34,793 nucleotides of DNA from positions 1 to 34,793 of the forward strand of contig QEUZ01000002.1 of NCBI GenBank assembly GCA_003577355.1, given 5' to 3'. This document shows, in pieces, positions 17,559 to 25,571 of this stretch. This stretch comes from Chloroflexota bacterium. GTDB lineage: Bacteria; Chloroflexota; Chloroflexia; Thermomicrobiales; CFX8. The position numbers and the translations under genes were made by a program. Position 1 is the first letter of the stretch. Every line of letters starts with the position of its first letter. The notes under the pieces were generated by a model, which was not told the origin of the DNA, made no database searches, and saw only the letters and a program-made list of their open reading frames with translations.

Positions 17559-17942
17559 TCAGGGCGTGTCGCGTTCCGCAGCTCTCGCAGTCTGAACAGC
17601 CAGTTGGTCGAGGACGTTTTCCGTCACTTGCACGCAATCAAGCGTATCAGTACAGATCAGAATGTCAGCATGTGCCCGGGCATCCGCAAGTCGTAACTGT
17701 TGCAGTTCCCACAGGAACCGTGGCCACGTAGCGTCACGTCTGCGGCTGCGCACGACCTCCAGGGACGCATCAAGCAGCACGAGAACATCCGGCGACTGAT
17801 GCCGCCACAGGTCGGCAATGATGGAATGCTCCTGAGCGACAGGCCACGCGTCAATCCCGCGCGCTCGCAAGGCTCGCGCGAGCGTGCTCTTGCCGGCCGC
17901 ACACCCGCCGACGATTGCTACTCGTAATCCTGCGGTGCTCAT
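17559..17942 (-). CDS. Small P-loop NTPase/kinase-like protein
   Basis: A 127-residue protein with a Walker A motif 'GGCAAGKST' at residues 12-20. 'DVLVLLDASLEVVRSRRRDA' resembles the region after Walker B in small nucleoside or adenylate-type kinases, with basic residues that could form a lid, and 'ADILICTDTL' resembles the C-terminal part of such kinases. It is much shorter than typical kinases (180 or more residues). The ATG at 17942 overlaps the stop of the SpoIIE-like phosphatase gene (ATGA), indicating coupled translation. I do not recognise a named family; the substrate could be a nucleotide, a small metabolite or a protein. Confidence 0.72.
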   Translation of the reverse strand: MSTAGLRVAIVGGCAAGKSTLARALRARGIDAWPVAQEHSIIADLWRHQSPDVLVLLDASLEVVRSRRRDATWPRFLWELQQLRLADARAHADILICTDTLDCVQVTENVLDQLAVQTARAAERDTP

Positions 17943-18646
17943 TGCTCGATCATCCTCGAGAATAACGATCGTGACCTCGGGAGCACGGAGCCGACAGGCT
18001 CGCATGCAAGCACGACAACGGTCATGTCATCCGAGGGGCGGCCTGCGTCGGAGTTGATCGCCGCATCGAGAAGCCCATCGGCCGTTGGCTGCGCCGCGAG
18101 CGTTGGTTCTGCTGTGCGCAGCCAATGTTGTGGGTCAAACACCGGTCCAGGCCGTCCCCGTCCTCCAACGACCCCATCCGTAAACAGGGCCAGCTTGAGC
18201 TGTGGCGTTAACGGATACTCGCGCTGCGATATGCGCGGCGAGCGCAGGGTCCCGAGCGGTTCCGACCCCTCTCCCGAGAAGAGACAGTCCTGGCCAACAC
18301 GCACGATATACGGGGTTGGGTTGTTGCGCGTTACCCGAGCCAAACCCTGCTGTTGTTCAAGCGTCAGAATATCCAGCGTTGCCGATACTTGACCGCGTCG
18401 ATAGGCCAAAAGGAAGTCGGCAGCGGCCTGGGCAACGAGCAGATCGCGAATCCCATCGCGCAGCAACCCTGCCGAGCGGGCCGCCACGAGCAGAGCCAAT
18501 GCTTTTGCCGCCGGTCCTGAGCCTTGGCCGTCCACGATGACGACACTGATGCCTCCGCCAGGACGTTCGACCGTTTCAACCACGTCGCCGGAGGCGCCTG
18601 CCGCGTACTTTCCGACGCCAGCAATTGCAATCTCGCAGCGAAGCAT
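17939..18646 (-). CDS. SpoIIE-like PPM-family serine/threonine phosphatase
   Basis: A 235-residue stand-alone phosphatase domain. It has no sensor domain or membrane segment. 'VVIVDGQGSGPAAKALALLV' is the metal-binding motif near the N-terminus, 'LALFTDGVVGGRGRPG' is the middle motif, and 'SDDMTVVVLAC' is the C-terminal aspartate pair. These match the SpoIIE/RsbU type, which dephosphorylates anti-sigma antagonists in partner-switching systems. No anti-sigma or STAS gene is in this window. It starts three bases after the rmlB stop and overlaps the P-loop gene, so phosphatase and kinase-like protein are likely made together. Confidence 0.85.
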   Translation of the reverse strand: MLRCEIAIAGVGKYAAGASGDVVETVERPGGGISVVIVDGQGSGPAAKALALLVAARSAGLLRDGIRDLLVAQAAADFLLAYRRGQVSATLDILTLEQQQGLARVTRNNPTPYIVRVGQDCLFSGEGSEPLGTLRSPRISQREYPLTPQLKLALFTDGVVGGRGRPGPVFDPQHWLRTAEPTLAAQPTADGLLDAAINSDAGRPSDDMTVVVLACEPVGSVLPRSRSLFSRMIEQ

Positions 18647-18649
18647 CGC

Positions 18650-19675
18650 CTAACGCACCAGCTCTCGTCCCGCATAGTTTCGGCGGTAGTACTCTTCATA
18701 CTCGCCTGACTTTAGCGGCTCCCACCAACTGCGGTTGTCGCGGTACCAACGGATCGTTTCGCGCACTCCATCTTCAAACGGGATGCGTGGCTGCCAGCCA
18801 AGCGACCGTATCTTCGTCGTATCGAGCGAATAACGGATGTCGTGCCCCTGCCGATCGGTGACATGTGTGACCAGGTCCCGTGGCGCATCGAGCTCATCCA
18901 GAATGTACTCGACGATCAGCAGGTTCTCCCGCACGTTGCCCCCGCCGACGTTGTAGACCTCACCGGCCCGGCCCTCGCGCACCAGTAGTTCAATCCCCTC
19001 CGCGTGGTCACGCACGTGCATCCAGTCGCGCATCTGCCGGCCATTGCCGTACACCGGGATTGGACGCCCCTCGAGCACATTGGTGGTGGCCAGCGGCAGG
19101 AACTTCTCTGGGTATTGCCGCGGGCCATACGTATTCGAACCACGCGAAATTACCGCGGGCACACCATACGTCGCGGCATATGCCAGCACCATCATCTCAC
19201 CGCCGGCCTTGCTGGCCGAATACGGGTTGCGTGGTGAGAGCGCATCGGTCTCAACTGACGAGCCAGAAAGGATCTCACCGTACACCTCATCGGTACTGAC
19301 GTGCACGAACTTGGCCAGTCCAAACTTGCGCGCGGCTTCCAGCAGCACCCACACCCCAAAGACATCCGTCTGGATGAACTCCCCCGGATGGAGCAACGAG
19401 CGGTCCACGTGTGTTTCAGCAGCGAAGTTCACGACAATATCGGCATCCGCGAGCACCTCATCAACTCTGGCGGCGTCACAGATATCTCCCTGAACGAACG
19501 TGAACCCCGGGTACGCTGCAAGATCAGCGATGTTGGCAGGGTTACCTGCGTACGTCAGTTTGTCGAAGACTGTGACGCTCCGGTACCCACGCTCAACCAG
19601 TACCCGCGCAAACTCGCTGCCGATGAAGCCCGCCCCGCCGGTGACAACGACTCGAGCGCACGAAGGATGCTGCAT
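18650..19675 (-). CDS. rfbB: dTDP-glucose 4,6-dehydratase family protein
   Basis: A 341-residue extended-SDR enzyme. The NAD motif is 'VVTGGAGFIGSEFARVLVER', followed by 'VFDKLTYAGNPANI' and 'NFAAETHVDRSL', both strongly typical of RmlB. 'VHVSTDEVYGE' is the Thr/Asp/Glu dehydration site, and 'YSASK' (Tyr152, Lys156) is the catalytic pair. It makes dTDP-4-keto-6-deoxyglucose from dTDP-glucose for rhamnose or related cell-surface sugars. The ATG at 19675 has AAGGAG about 10 bases upstream; the longer open frame upstream is not conserved. The RmlC-like gene lies elsewhere in the window, and rmlA and rmlD are absent. Confidence 0.93.
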   Translation of the reverse strand: MQHPSCARVVVTGGAGFIGSEFARVLVERGYRSVTVFDKLTYAGNPANIADLAAYPGFTFVQGDICDAARVDEVLADADIVVNFAAETHVDRSLLHPGEFIQTDVFGVWVLLEAARKFGLAKFVHVSTDEVYGEILSGSSVETDALSPRNPYSASKAGGEMMVLAYAATYGVPAVISRGSNTYGPRQYPEKFLPLATTNVLEGRPIPVYGNGRQMRDWMHVRDHAEGIELLVREGRAGEVYNVGGGNVRENLLIVEYILDELDAPRDLVTHVTDRQGHDIRYSLDTTKIRSLGWQPRIPFEDGVRETIRWYRDNRSWWEPLKSGEYEEYYRRNYAGRELVR

Positions 19676-19792
19676 GAAAAAGTGGCTCCTTACCCTACCG
19701 TGTGTTGTGTGACGGCGCCGACAACCTGCACATGTCGCAACGTATGATAGTGCGCGAACCTGAGTTGATCGACCGAGCAGCCAAGGAGAACG

Positions 19793-20515
19793 ATGACAAA
19801 CGCGATCACTTTCGATTTTCACGACACGTTGGCATCGTGCGACCACTGGTTTCGCATTGAAGTGCGCGACCTCGTCCCCGAGGTGTTGGGTTGGTACGAC
19901 AGGCGCAACGACACGCGGCTGGCAGAGCGGTACGCCAGCGATGCGTACTCCGAATACCGCCAACTACGGAGGAGTGTGATCGCAGCTGGTGACGAGATCG
20001 ACGCTGTACGTTGCACTCAGCTCGTCCTCGAGCGCCTCGGATTGGCGTTTGAGGACGACGTACTCGAAGAGGCGGTCGATGCAGTCATGCAGAGTGCGCT
20101 TGCTGATGTCAGCCCAGTACCTGGCGCAATCGACGCTCTCCGAGAAATTGCTGAAGCAGGCGTACCCATCGGAATCGTCTCCAGCGCAGTTCACCATCGT
20201 TTTCTGGAGTGGACGCTCGCCGAGTTCGGAATTCGCGATCTCGTACAGTCAGTTGTTACGTCTGCAAGCTGCGGGTTCTACAAGTCGCGCACCGAGATCT
20301 ATACCCACTCAGTCGACGTGCTGGGGGTGTCGCCAGACCGCTGCGTCCACATTGGTGACTCATACGAATTCGATGTCCGCACCGCCGGCCGTGCGGGACT
20401 CAAGACGATTTGGTACCGAACGCAACCGAGCGTTGATCCCGGGGACGATGCAGACCTGATTGTTGATACCCTCGTCGGCGTTGCTCCACGCGCCTTGGCG
20501 TTGCTCGGTAGCTGA
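19793..20515 (+). CDS. HAD-like hydrolase
   Basis: A 240-residue haloacid dehalogenase superfamily protein with a helical cap after motif I. Motif I is '[11 protein letters not shown]': the nucleophile Asp8 is present, but the usual second Asp (DxD) is His10. Motif II is 'GIVSSA', the motif III lysine is in '[11 protein letters not shown]', and '[19 protein letters not shown]' is motif IV. It is probably a phosphatase of a small phosphorylated metabolite, but the motif I change could alter the reaction. GGAG lies upstream of the ATG. It is followed two bases later by trmD, so the two are co-transcribed. Confidence 0.87.
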   Translation: MTNAITFDFHDTLASCDHWFRIEVRDLVPEVLGWYDRRNDTRLAERYASDAYSEYRQLRRSVIAAGDEIDAVRCTQLVLERLGLAFEDDVLEEAVDAVMQSALADVSPVPGAIDALREIAEAGVPIGIVSSAVHHRFLEWTLAEFGIRDLVQSVVTSASCGFYKSRTEIYTHSVDVLGVSPDRCVHIGDSYEFDVRTAGRAGLKTIWYRTQPSVDPGDDADLIVDTLVGVAPRALALLGS

Positions 20516-20517
20516 AT

Positions 20518-21216
20518 ATGCGCATCGATATCTTCACGATCTTCCCAGGAATGTTCGACGGACCCTTTGGCGAGTCAATTATCCGGCGAGCCGTAGAGCG
20601 GGGGCTCGTCACGATCCAGCTGCACGATATCCGCGAACATGGGACCGGGCGTCATCGGTCAGTTGACGATACTCCCTACGGTGGTGGAGCGGGGATGGTG
20701 ATGGCAGCGCCGCCAATCTTTGCATCGGTCGAGCATGTGCTCGGCGACCACATCCGCGAAACCGAAATCATCCTCATGTCGCCGTCCGGCGAGCGGTTCA
20801 CCCAAGCGGTTGCGCAACAACTGAGCCAGCTTGATCGGCTGGCGCTCATTTGCGGTCGCTACGAGGGGGTCGATCAACGCGTGCGTGACCACCTTGTGAC
20901 GCGCGAGCTATCCATAGGCGATTACGTGCTGACCGGTGGAGAGCTAGCCGCGATGGTTGTCGTCGACGCAACGGTGCGCCTCGTACCTGGGGTCATCGAT
21001 TCGGCCTCGTTGGACGAGGAATCTCACGCTTCCGGCCTGCTGGAGTATCCACACTACACCCGTCCCTACGAGTTCCGCGGATGGACTGTGCCTGAGATCC
21101 TGCTAAGCGGTCACCACGCTGAGATTGCCAAGTGGCGCCATGCCCAGGCGCTCGCGCTCACCCGCCAACGCCGACCCGACATGCTCCCTGACGAGGAGCC
21201 CGCAGATAATCTGTAA
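20518..21216 (+). CDS. trmD: tRNA (guanine-37-N1)-methyltransferase TrmD
   Basis: A 232-residue SPOUT methyltransferase making m1G37 in tRNAs, which prevents +1 frameshifting. It starts '[20 protein letters not shown]', and then '[13 protein letters not shown]', '[13 protein letters not shown]' and '[17 protein letters not shown]' form the trefoil-knot SAM site. '[11 protein letters not shown]' and '[17 protein letters not shown]' are the conserved C-terminal part. Length and motifs are standard. Unusually, the common rpsP-rimM-trmD-rplS neighbours are absent; it sits two bases after a HAD gene with no clear ribosome-binding site, so translational coupling is likely. Confidence 0.96.
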   Translation: MRIDIFTIFPGMFDGPFGESIIRRAVERGLVTIQLHDIREHGTGRHRSVDDTPYGGGAGMVMAAPPIFASVEHVLGDHIRETEIILMSPSGERFTQAVAQQLSQLDRLALICGRYEGVDQRVRDHLVTRELSIGDYVLTGGELAAMVVVDATVRLVPGVIDSASLDEESHASGLLEYPHYTRPYEFRGWTVPEILLSGHHAEIAKWRHAQALALTRQRRPDMLPDEEPADNL

Positions 21217-21532
21217 GTACATGCGCCGGTGGAATTCGTTGTTCTCCCACTCGCGGGCAACGCGACCAGCTGAAAATCGTGACGTGTGAAGGCGCCCGGC
21301 TCCAGTCGTCTCGCCTGATCGACGTGCGCCCGTAAATCAACCTACCTCACTATTCAGATCCACTGTGTAGCCGAAAGTACGGTATCGACGTACTTGCGCA
21401 AGCGCCTAACAAATCGGCGCATTTCAGGACTGTGATGCTAGTGACGTGGGAATACACAGTCCCTACGCTAGGGAAGGTGCGTGCAGTTGTACGGCCACGG
21501 GGTGAGTTTGAATCGAGTGGGGATCCCAACAC
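21217..21532 (+). other. 316-base gap with clustered inverted repeats
   Basis: No convincing gene. The second half, before the AAA ATPase start, holds several dyads: AAGTACG / CGTACTT (21375-21381 and 21389-21395), GCGCC / GGCGC (21402-21406 and 21416-21420), GGACTGTG / CACAGTCC (21427-21434 and 21455-21462) and CCCTA / TAGGG (21461-21465 and 21469-21473). These could be operators or a structured leader. I do not recognise a known riboswitch. No good sigma-70 promoter stands out. Confidence 0.5.
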
Positions 21533-22870
21533 ATGGTCGTCACGACCCGTCCACAGCAACGTCCAGGCACGTCGTCGCTGAAACCGGGTACGTCTTCCCT
21601 AAAGACGAATGCTGTAGCAGCTCCGTTTGTCAAGGAACCAACCAGCATCGACGAGACCGGGCTAGACCTGAATTTTGTCGCCGACCTCGTCCTGAAGGTC
21701 ATTTACTTCAACTCGCTCACAACGGCACAGGCCATCGCTGATACCGTGTGTTTACCGTTCTTCGGCGTCGTCGATCGCGCACTCGTCCTGCTAAAGCGGG
21801 AGGAGATGATCGAAGTCGCCGGTAGCAACGGCTTTGGAGAGCTAGCCTACCAGTATTCAGTCACCCCGAAGGGTGGCGCAAGAGCACACGACCTGATCGC
21901 TCGCAGCGCATATATCGGCCCAGCGCCGGTAACGCTGGAGGCATACAAAGAGGTTCAGCGTTCGCAAGAAATCGGCAACGTGCGGGTGACGCCTGCCGAC
22001 GTCCGCCGAGCAACGGCGGATCTGGTCATCCCGGAGGATGTGCTGGACATTCTCGGGCAAGCTGTCAACACAGGGCGCTCACTGTTCCTGTTCGGTGAAC
22101 CCGGCAACGGTAAGACGATTCTCGCCGAACGCATCGCCGAGCTCCTCGGCGGCAGTGTCCTGATCCCTCATTGCATTCTCGTTGATGGTCACGTGATCAA
22201 GGTGTTTGACCTGCAAAACCATGTCCCAGTTGCTACAGGTAGCAATGGCACGAGCGCCGACCGGCGTTGGGTGCTGTGCAAGCGGCCAGCGGTGATTGTC
22301 GGTGGTGAGTTGCTTCTGCAAAGCCTCGACCTCGTCTGGGACAGCAACACCAACATCTACGAGGCCCCGTTACAGATGAAGGCGAATGGCGGGATGCTGC
22401 TCATCGACGACTTCGGCAGGCAGCAGGTACGCCCGCGAGACTTGCTCAACCGCTGGATCGTTCCCCTTGAGAAGCGTGTCGATTATTTGACGTTGCACAC
22501 GGGCAAGAAGATCGAGCTGCCATTCGATGAGATGATTGTGTTCTCGACCAACCTTGCCCCAAAAGACCTGGTTGATGAGGCGTTCCTGCGAAGAATTCAG
22601 AACAAGATTCAGATCAACAATCCGACTCTCGACCACTTCCGCGAGATCTTCCGCCGGCAGTGTGACCTGCTCAACATACCGTTCGATCAGAACGGGCTCG
22701 TCTATCTTTTGCGGGAATACTATGTCAAGCCAAAGCGAGAATTGCGGGCATGTCATCCACGCGACATTCTGCGCACGCTGATCGGCATTGCCCGCTACCT
22801 CGACCAACCGGCAACGCTGAGCAGCGACCTGATCGATCGCGCGTGTCGCACCTATTTCGTCGATCTGTAG
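21533..22870 (+). CDS. AAA ATPase with N-terminal winged-helix-like region
   Basis: A 445-residue soluble ATPase. Residues about 1-40 are low complexity with a repeated 'PGTSSLK' unit. Residues about 45-120 look like a winged-helix fold ('ADTVCLPFFGVVDRALVLLK' followed by a 'YQYSVTPKGGARAHDL' wing). The AAA domain has Walker A 'LFGEPGNGKTILAERIAELL', Walker B 'GGMLLIDDFGRQ', 'VFSTNLAPKDLVDEAFLRRI' (sensor 1 and arginine finger region) and 'CHPRDILRTLIGIARYL' near the C-terminus. The layout resembles a family found in Chloroflexi and other phyla with no established role; MoxR-like or pilus-associated roles are possible but unproven. No partner gene adjoins: trmD is upstream and a bPH2 protein converges downstream. 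Confidence 0.82.
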   Translation: MVVTTRPQQRPGTSSLKPGTSSLKTNAVAAPFVKEPTSIDETGLDLNFVADLVLKVIYFNSLTTAQAIADTVCLPFFGVVDRALVLLKREEMIEVAGSNGFGELAYQYSVTPKGGARAHDLIARSAYIGPAPVTLEAYKEVQRSQEIGNVRVTPADVRRATADLVIPEDVLDILGQAVNTGRSLFLFGEPGNGKTILAERIAELLGGSVLIPHCILVDGHVIKVFDLQNHVPVATGSNGTSADRRWVLCKRPAVIVGGELLLQSLDLVWDSNTNIYEAPLQMKANGGMLLIDDFGRQQVRPRDLLNRWIVPLEKRVDYLTLHTGKKIELPFDEMIVFSTNLAPKDLVDEAFLRRIQNKIQINNPTLDHFREIFRRQCDLLNIPFDQNGLVYLLREYYVKPKRELRACHPRDILRTLIGIARYLDQPATLSSDLIDRACRTYFVDL

Positions 22871-22881
22871 TCGGCTCGAGA

Positions 22882-23529
22882 TCAGGTTTGGCGCAGCAAC
22901 TGCCGTCTGCGCGCCTCGTACTCCTCTGGGCTGATCACACCCGAATCGCGCAGATCGGTTAGCGCCGCCAATAAGCGGGCTGCTTCCATGCCCTCGTCTG
23001 GCTGTTGGTCACTTGCGCGACGCGCATTCCGCCTCTCGTCCCGACCGATGCGGGCTTCGAGCAATGCCCGTTTGAACTCGAACGGCTTAGCCAGGCCCCA
23101 AAGCTTGTTGACCCCGATCTCCGACCCCGTGATGATCTCGAGGTCGCCATACCCAAACATACGCCCGAACATCGATTGGCGCATTTGGACATCGTTTACC
23201 TTGTCGAGCGCCGAATCAAACGTGTGTTTGTTGATGATGCCTTCCACCTGGATGATGCGGTGGTTGGTGACGACATACTCTTCGCGTCGCCATCGCAGAT
23301 ACTTTTGTAGCGCACTCCCCAACGGGACCAGTGAGCCGAGGAGCAACACAATCAGCACGATCGACTCGTTCCGCCCGTCCAACCGCGATGCCGCAAAACC
23401 GGCTGCTACCCACAAAGCGATGGTCAGCAGCACAAGCGGCAACATGGTCAGTGTTACGAACATCGGGTGTCGGTGCGCTTTGAGGATGACCTGTTCCTGG
23501 TCGGCGAGCAAGTTATCGAGGTAGCCCAT
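22882..23529 (-). CDS. Membrane protein with bPH2 domain and C-terminal SHOCT
   Basis: A 215-residue membrane protein. Two transmembrane segments lie near residues 22-48 ('TLTMLPLVLLTIALWVAAGF') and 54-77 ('SIVLIVLLLGSLVPLGSAL'). The bPH2 (DUF304/YdbS-like) part contains 'REEYVVTNHRIIQVEGIINK' and 'GYGDLEIITGSEIGVNKLWG'. The end, 'LTDLRDSGVISPEEYEARRR', is a SHOCT motif, a short oligomerisation element. The ATG at 23529 has GGGGGAG upstream and is preferred over an in-frame ATG at 23559. Function is unknown; bPH2 proteins are suggested to act at the membrane or in stress responses. Confidence 0.83.
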   Translation of the reverse strand: MGYLDNLLADQEQVILKAHRHPMFVTLTMLPLVLLTIALWVAAGFAASRLDGRNESIVLIVLLLGSLVPLGSALQKYLRWRREEYVVTNHRIIQVEGIINKHTFDSALDKVNDVQMRQSMFGRMFGYGDLEIITGSEIGVNKLWGLAKPFEFKRALLEARIGRDERRNARRASDQQPDEGMEAARLLAALTDLRDSGVISPEEYEARRRQLLRQT

Positions 23530-23597
23530 GAGAATGCTCCCCCCTCGATCATCGGACATTGGTCACGCTACTTCGCACTCTACGGCATAGCAGGATT

Positions 23598-24398
23598 CTA
23601 ATCCAGACGCAGTTCGTGAATGACACGCGGGGCGCTGAGTTCGCGGCCAGCGATACGCGCTATATAGGTATGGACGACCACTGCAAGCTCGCTCCAGACT
23701 GCCGCGCCGACCCTGAGCCGCAAGACCGGTTCAATCTCTCCACGATCGACCAGGCGGAGCAGTTTCTGTGCGTTCACGGAAAGCGGGATCAGTGCGTGGC
23801 GGGCGAGCGCGCATCCCTGGCACACCAGTCCACCTTCGACACTGAACGCGTTCGACACTGGCTGCAGCACCGCGTCACACACGATGCAACGATCGACTCT
23901 CGGGCGGTACCCGAGGCAACGCAACAGCCCCATCTCGAACACGAACGCGACCGATCGGGGATCGTACCCCTGATCGAGCAGTTCGAGTGCCGCCGTTGCC
24001 AGGGGAAACACCCCATCGACAACCTGTTCCTCAGGAAGCAGCAGGTCCAGCAACTCGCCAAAGTAGCCTGCGGTTGAAACGGCACGCTCGCTCTGTCGCA
24101 TCGCCGAAAACGCCGAGCGCAGTTCCGCCTGCGACACGATGTCGAGCCCACGGGTACGAGCAACCAGGATCTGAACGACTGAGAACGGTTCAAGGTGCCC
24201 GGCCATGCGACTTCCCGGGCGGCGCACACCCTTTGCGACGACTCTGGTTTTCCCGTGCGCTTCAGTGAGCAGCGTGAGAATGCGGTCCGCCTCTCCGGTG
24301 TCACGGCGGCGCAAGATGATCGCGTTGGACCGGTACAGGCGCGCGCGGTGCTGCTGCTGTGCGGATTCAAATTGCTCGGAAGGCGCGTCGCGGCCCAT
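23598..24398 (-). CDS. recO: DNA repair protein RecO
   Basis: A 266-residue RecO. The N-terminal OB-fold opens with 'YRSNAIILRRRDTGEADRIL' and continues with 'GKTRVVAKGVRRPGSRMAGH' and 'LEPFSVVQILVARTRGLDIV'. The helical C-terminal domain has the zinc site 'CIVCDAV' and 'LVCQGCALARHA'. RecO acts with RecR, also encoded in this window, and RecF to load RecA on SSB-coated single-stranded DNA. The ATG start has AAGGAA upstream. It is divergent from nadK over 184 bases, and the frame overlapping nadK's upstream region on the other strand is not coding. Confidence 0.93.
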   Translation of the reverse strand: MGRDAPSEQFESAQQQHRARLYRSNAIILRRRDTGEADRILTLLTEAHGKTRVVAKGVRRPGSRMAGHLEPFSVVQILVARTRGLDIVSQAELRSAFSAMRQSERAVSTAGYFGELLDLLLPEEQVVDGVFPLATAALELLDQGYDPRSVAFVFEMGLLRCLGYRPRVDRCIVCDAVLQPVSNAFSVEGGLVCQGCALARHALIPLSVNAQKLLRLVDRGEIEPVLRLRVGAAVWSELAVVVHTYIARIAGRELSAPRVIHELRLD

Positions 24399-24472
24399 GG
24401 GGATCGTGGTTCCTTCTACTCACCAGCTGAACTGTACCCCTACGGCACATGGCATGCACGTGGCGCGGTTCC

Positions 24473-24478
24473 TATACT
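24473..24478 (+). promoter_or_regulatory. Candidate -10 element for nadK
   Basis: TATACT matches a -10 hexamer in the recO-nadK divergent gap, about 100 bases before the nadK start. The sequence 17 bases upstream (TGGCAT) is a weak -35. Long leader implied. Confidence 0.3.
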
Positions 24479-24581
24479 CCACAGATACCGCACGGCAGCG
24501 CAGCCGTTGCGCAAGAGAGCCACGCCTCGCCGGCAATCGCAGCGGCGACCGGCGCCGAAAGGGAACGGACGCCGCCCGAGC

Positions 24582-25442
24582 ATGTCACAGATCAGCCCAC
24601 TCCAGCGCATTGCGATCATCCCCGCGCGCGACAAACCACAGGCCATCAACTTGGCTCCGCAGATCGCCGCGTGGCTGCGACAACGCGAGGTCCAGCCAGT
24701 TACCGAGGCAGAACTGCGCGACGGACATGGCGCCGACGCGCTCGTGGCACTTGGCGGCGACGGGCTCATGATGCGCATGGCACACACCTTCCCAAGCATT
24801 CCGTTGGTCGGGATCAACTTCGGCAAGGTCGGGTTCCTGGCGATGGTTGAACGCGCAGGGTGGCAGAACCTGCTGGAACACCTGATTGCTCGCGAGTTCC
24901 GGGTGAGCGAAGGCCCCACCTTGGCCGCAATTCTACGCCGCGACGGAGCCGCTTCTGACGCAGGCTGGGCGATCAACGATGTCGTCGTTCGCTCCGGCAT
25001 GCAGATGGTCGATGTCGAACTCTATGTTGACGGCAAGTATGTGAACACCTACCCAGGCGACGGGATGATTGTGGCGTCGCCGCAGGGAAGCACAGCCTAC
25101 TGTATGGCTGCCGGTGGCCCGATCCTCGCGGCCGGGGTACGCGGGTTTGCCGTAACGCCGATATCCGCGCACTCCCCAATCCGCTCGACCCTTGTCGTGC
25201 CGGAAGAAAGCACGATTGAACTCGTCATTGCCAACGACCATGAATCCGCATTGATTGTCGATGGAGTACCAGTCGCTGCATTACAGGCGGGCGACTTGGT
25301 CAGTGTGCGACGCGGTGAGCATCGGTTCCGCTTGATCGTAACGCAAGAAATGAACTTCTACGAAGCGTTTCGCAGCAAGTTCAACTACCTCATCCGTCCT
25401 GACGCTGTTCCTAGTTTGGGTCACGAACGAGAGCAGTCCTAA
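24582..25442 (+). CDS. nadK: NAD kinase
   Basis: A 286-residue NAD kinase that makes NADP from NAD and ATP. 'DALVALGGDGLMMRMAHTF' includes the catalytic GGDG with Asp60, followed by 'PLVGINFGKVGFLAM'. 'PGDGMIVASPQGSTAYCMAA' and 'GGPILAAGVRGFAVTPISAH' form the NAD site. The ATG at 24582 gives a normal N-terminus, although no strong ribosome-binding site precedes it. An open frame extends further upstream antisense to recO but has no family homology. It stands alone on the plus strand between recO and the minus-strand cluster. Confidence 0.95.
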   Translation: MSQISPLQRIAIIPARDKPQAINLAPQIAAWLRQREVQPVTEAELRDGHGADALVALGGDGLMMRMAHTFPSIPLVGINFGKVGFLAMVERAGWQNLLEHLIAREFRVSEGPTLAAILRRDGAASDAGWAINDVVVRSGMQMVDVELYVDGKYVNTYPGDGMIVASPQGSTAYCMAAGGPILAAGVRGFAVTPISAHSPIRSTLVVPEESTIELVIANDHESALIVDGVPVAALQAGDLVSVRRGEHRFRLIVTQEMNFYEAFRSKFNYLIRPDAVPSLGHEREQS

Positions 25443-25543
25443 TGTTCCAACCACTGTCCACTGTCGGGTCACGGTAACTCGCTTCGTCAGAAAAGAGCGC
25501 TTGCGGCATCGTGAGTGCTTTGGACACAGTCGATCCAACCACT

Positions 25544-25571
25544 GGTCACTCGTCACTCGTCACTGGTCACT
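25544..25571. repeat. Four tandem copies of a 7-base repeat
   Basis: Units GGTCACT, CGTCACT, CGTCACT and GGTCACT run head to tail, flanked on both sides by CCACTGG. An 11-base direct repeat TCCAACCACTG occurs at 25446-25456 and 25534-25544. The array spans the stop codon and last codons of the zinc-ribbon gene, so changes in copy number would alter its C-terminus. Confidence 0.8.

Noticed and set aside
21217-21532. A known riboswitch or a tRNA in the long gap
   Set aside because: I found no cloverleaf with a TTCGA-type T arm and no match to the conserved core of c-di-GMP or c-di-AMP riboswitches as I recall them.
25544-25571. Tandem repeats as a CRISPR array
   Set aside because: Units are 7 bases, adjacent and without spacers, and no cas gene is present.
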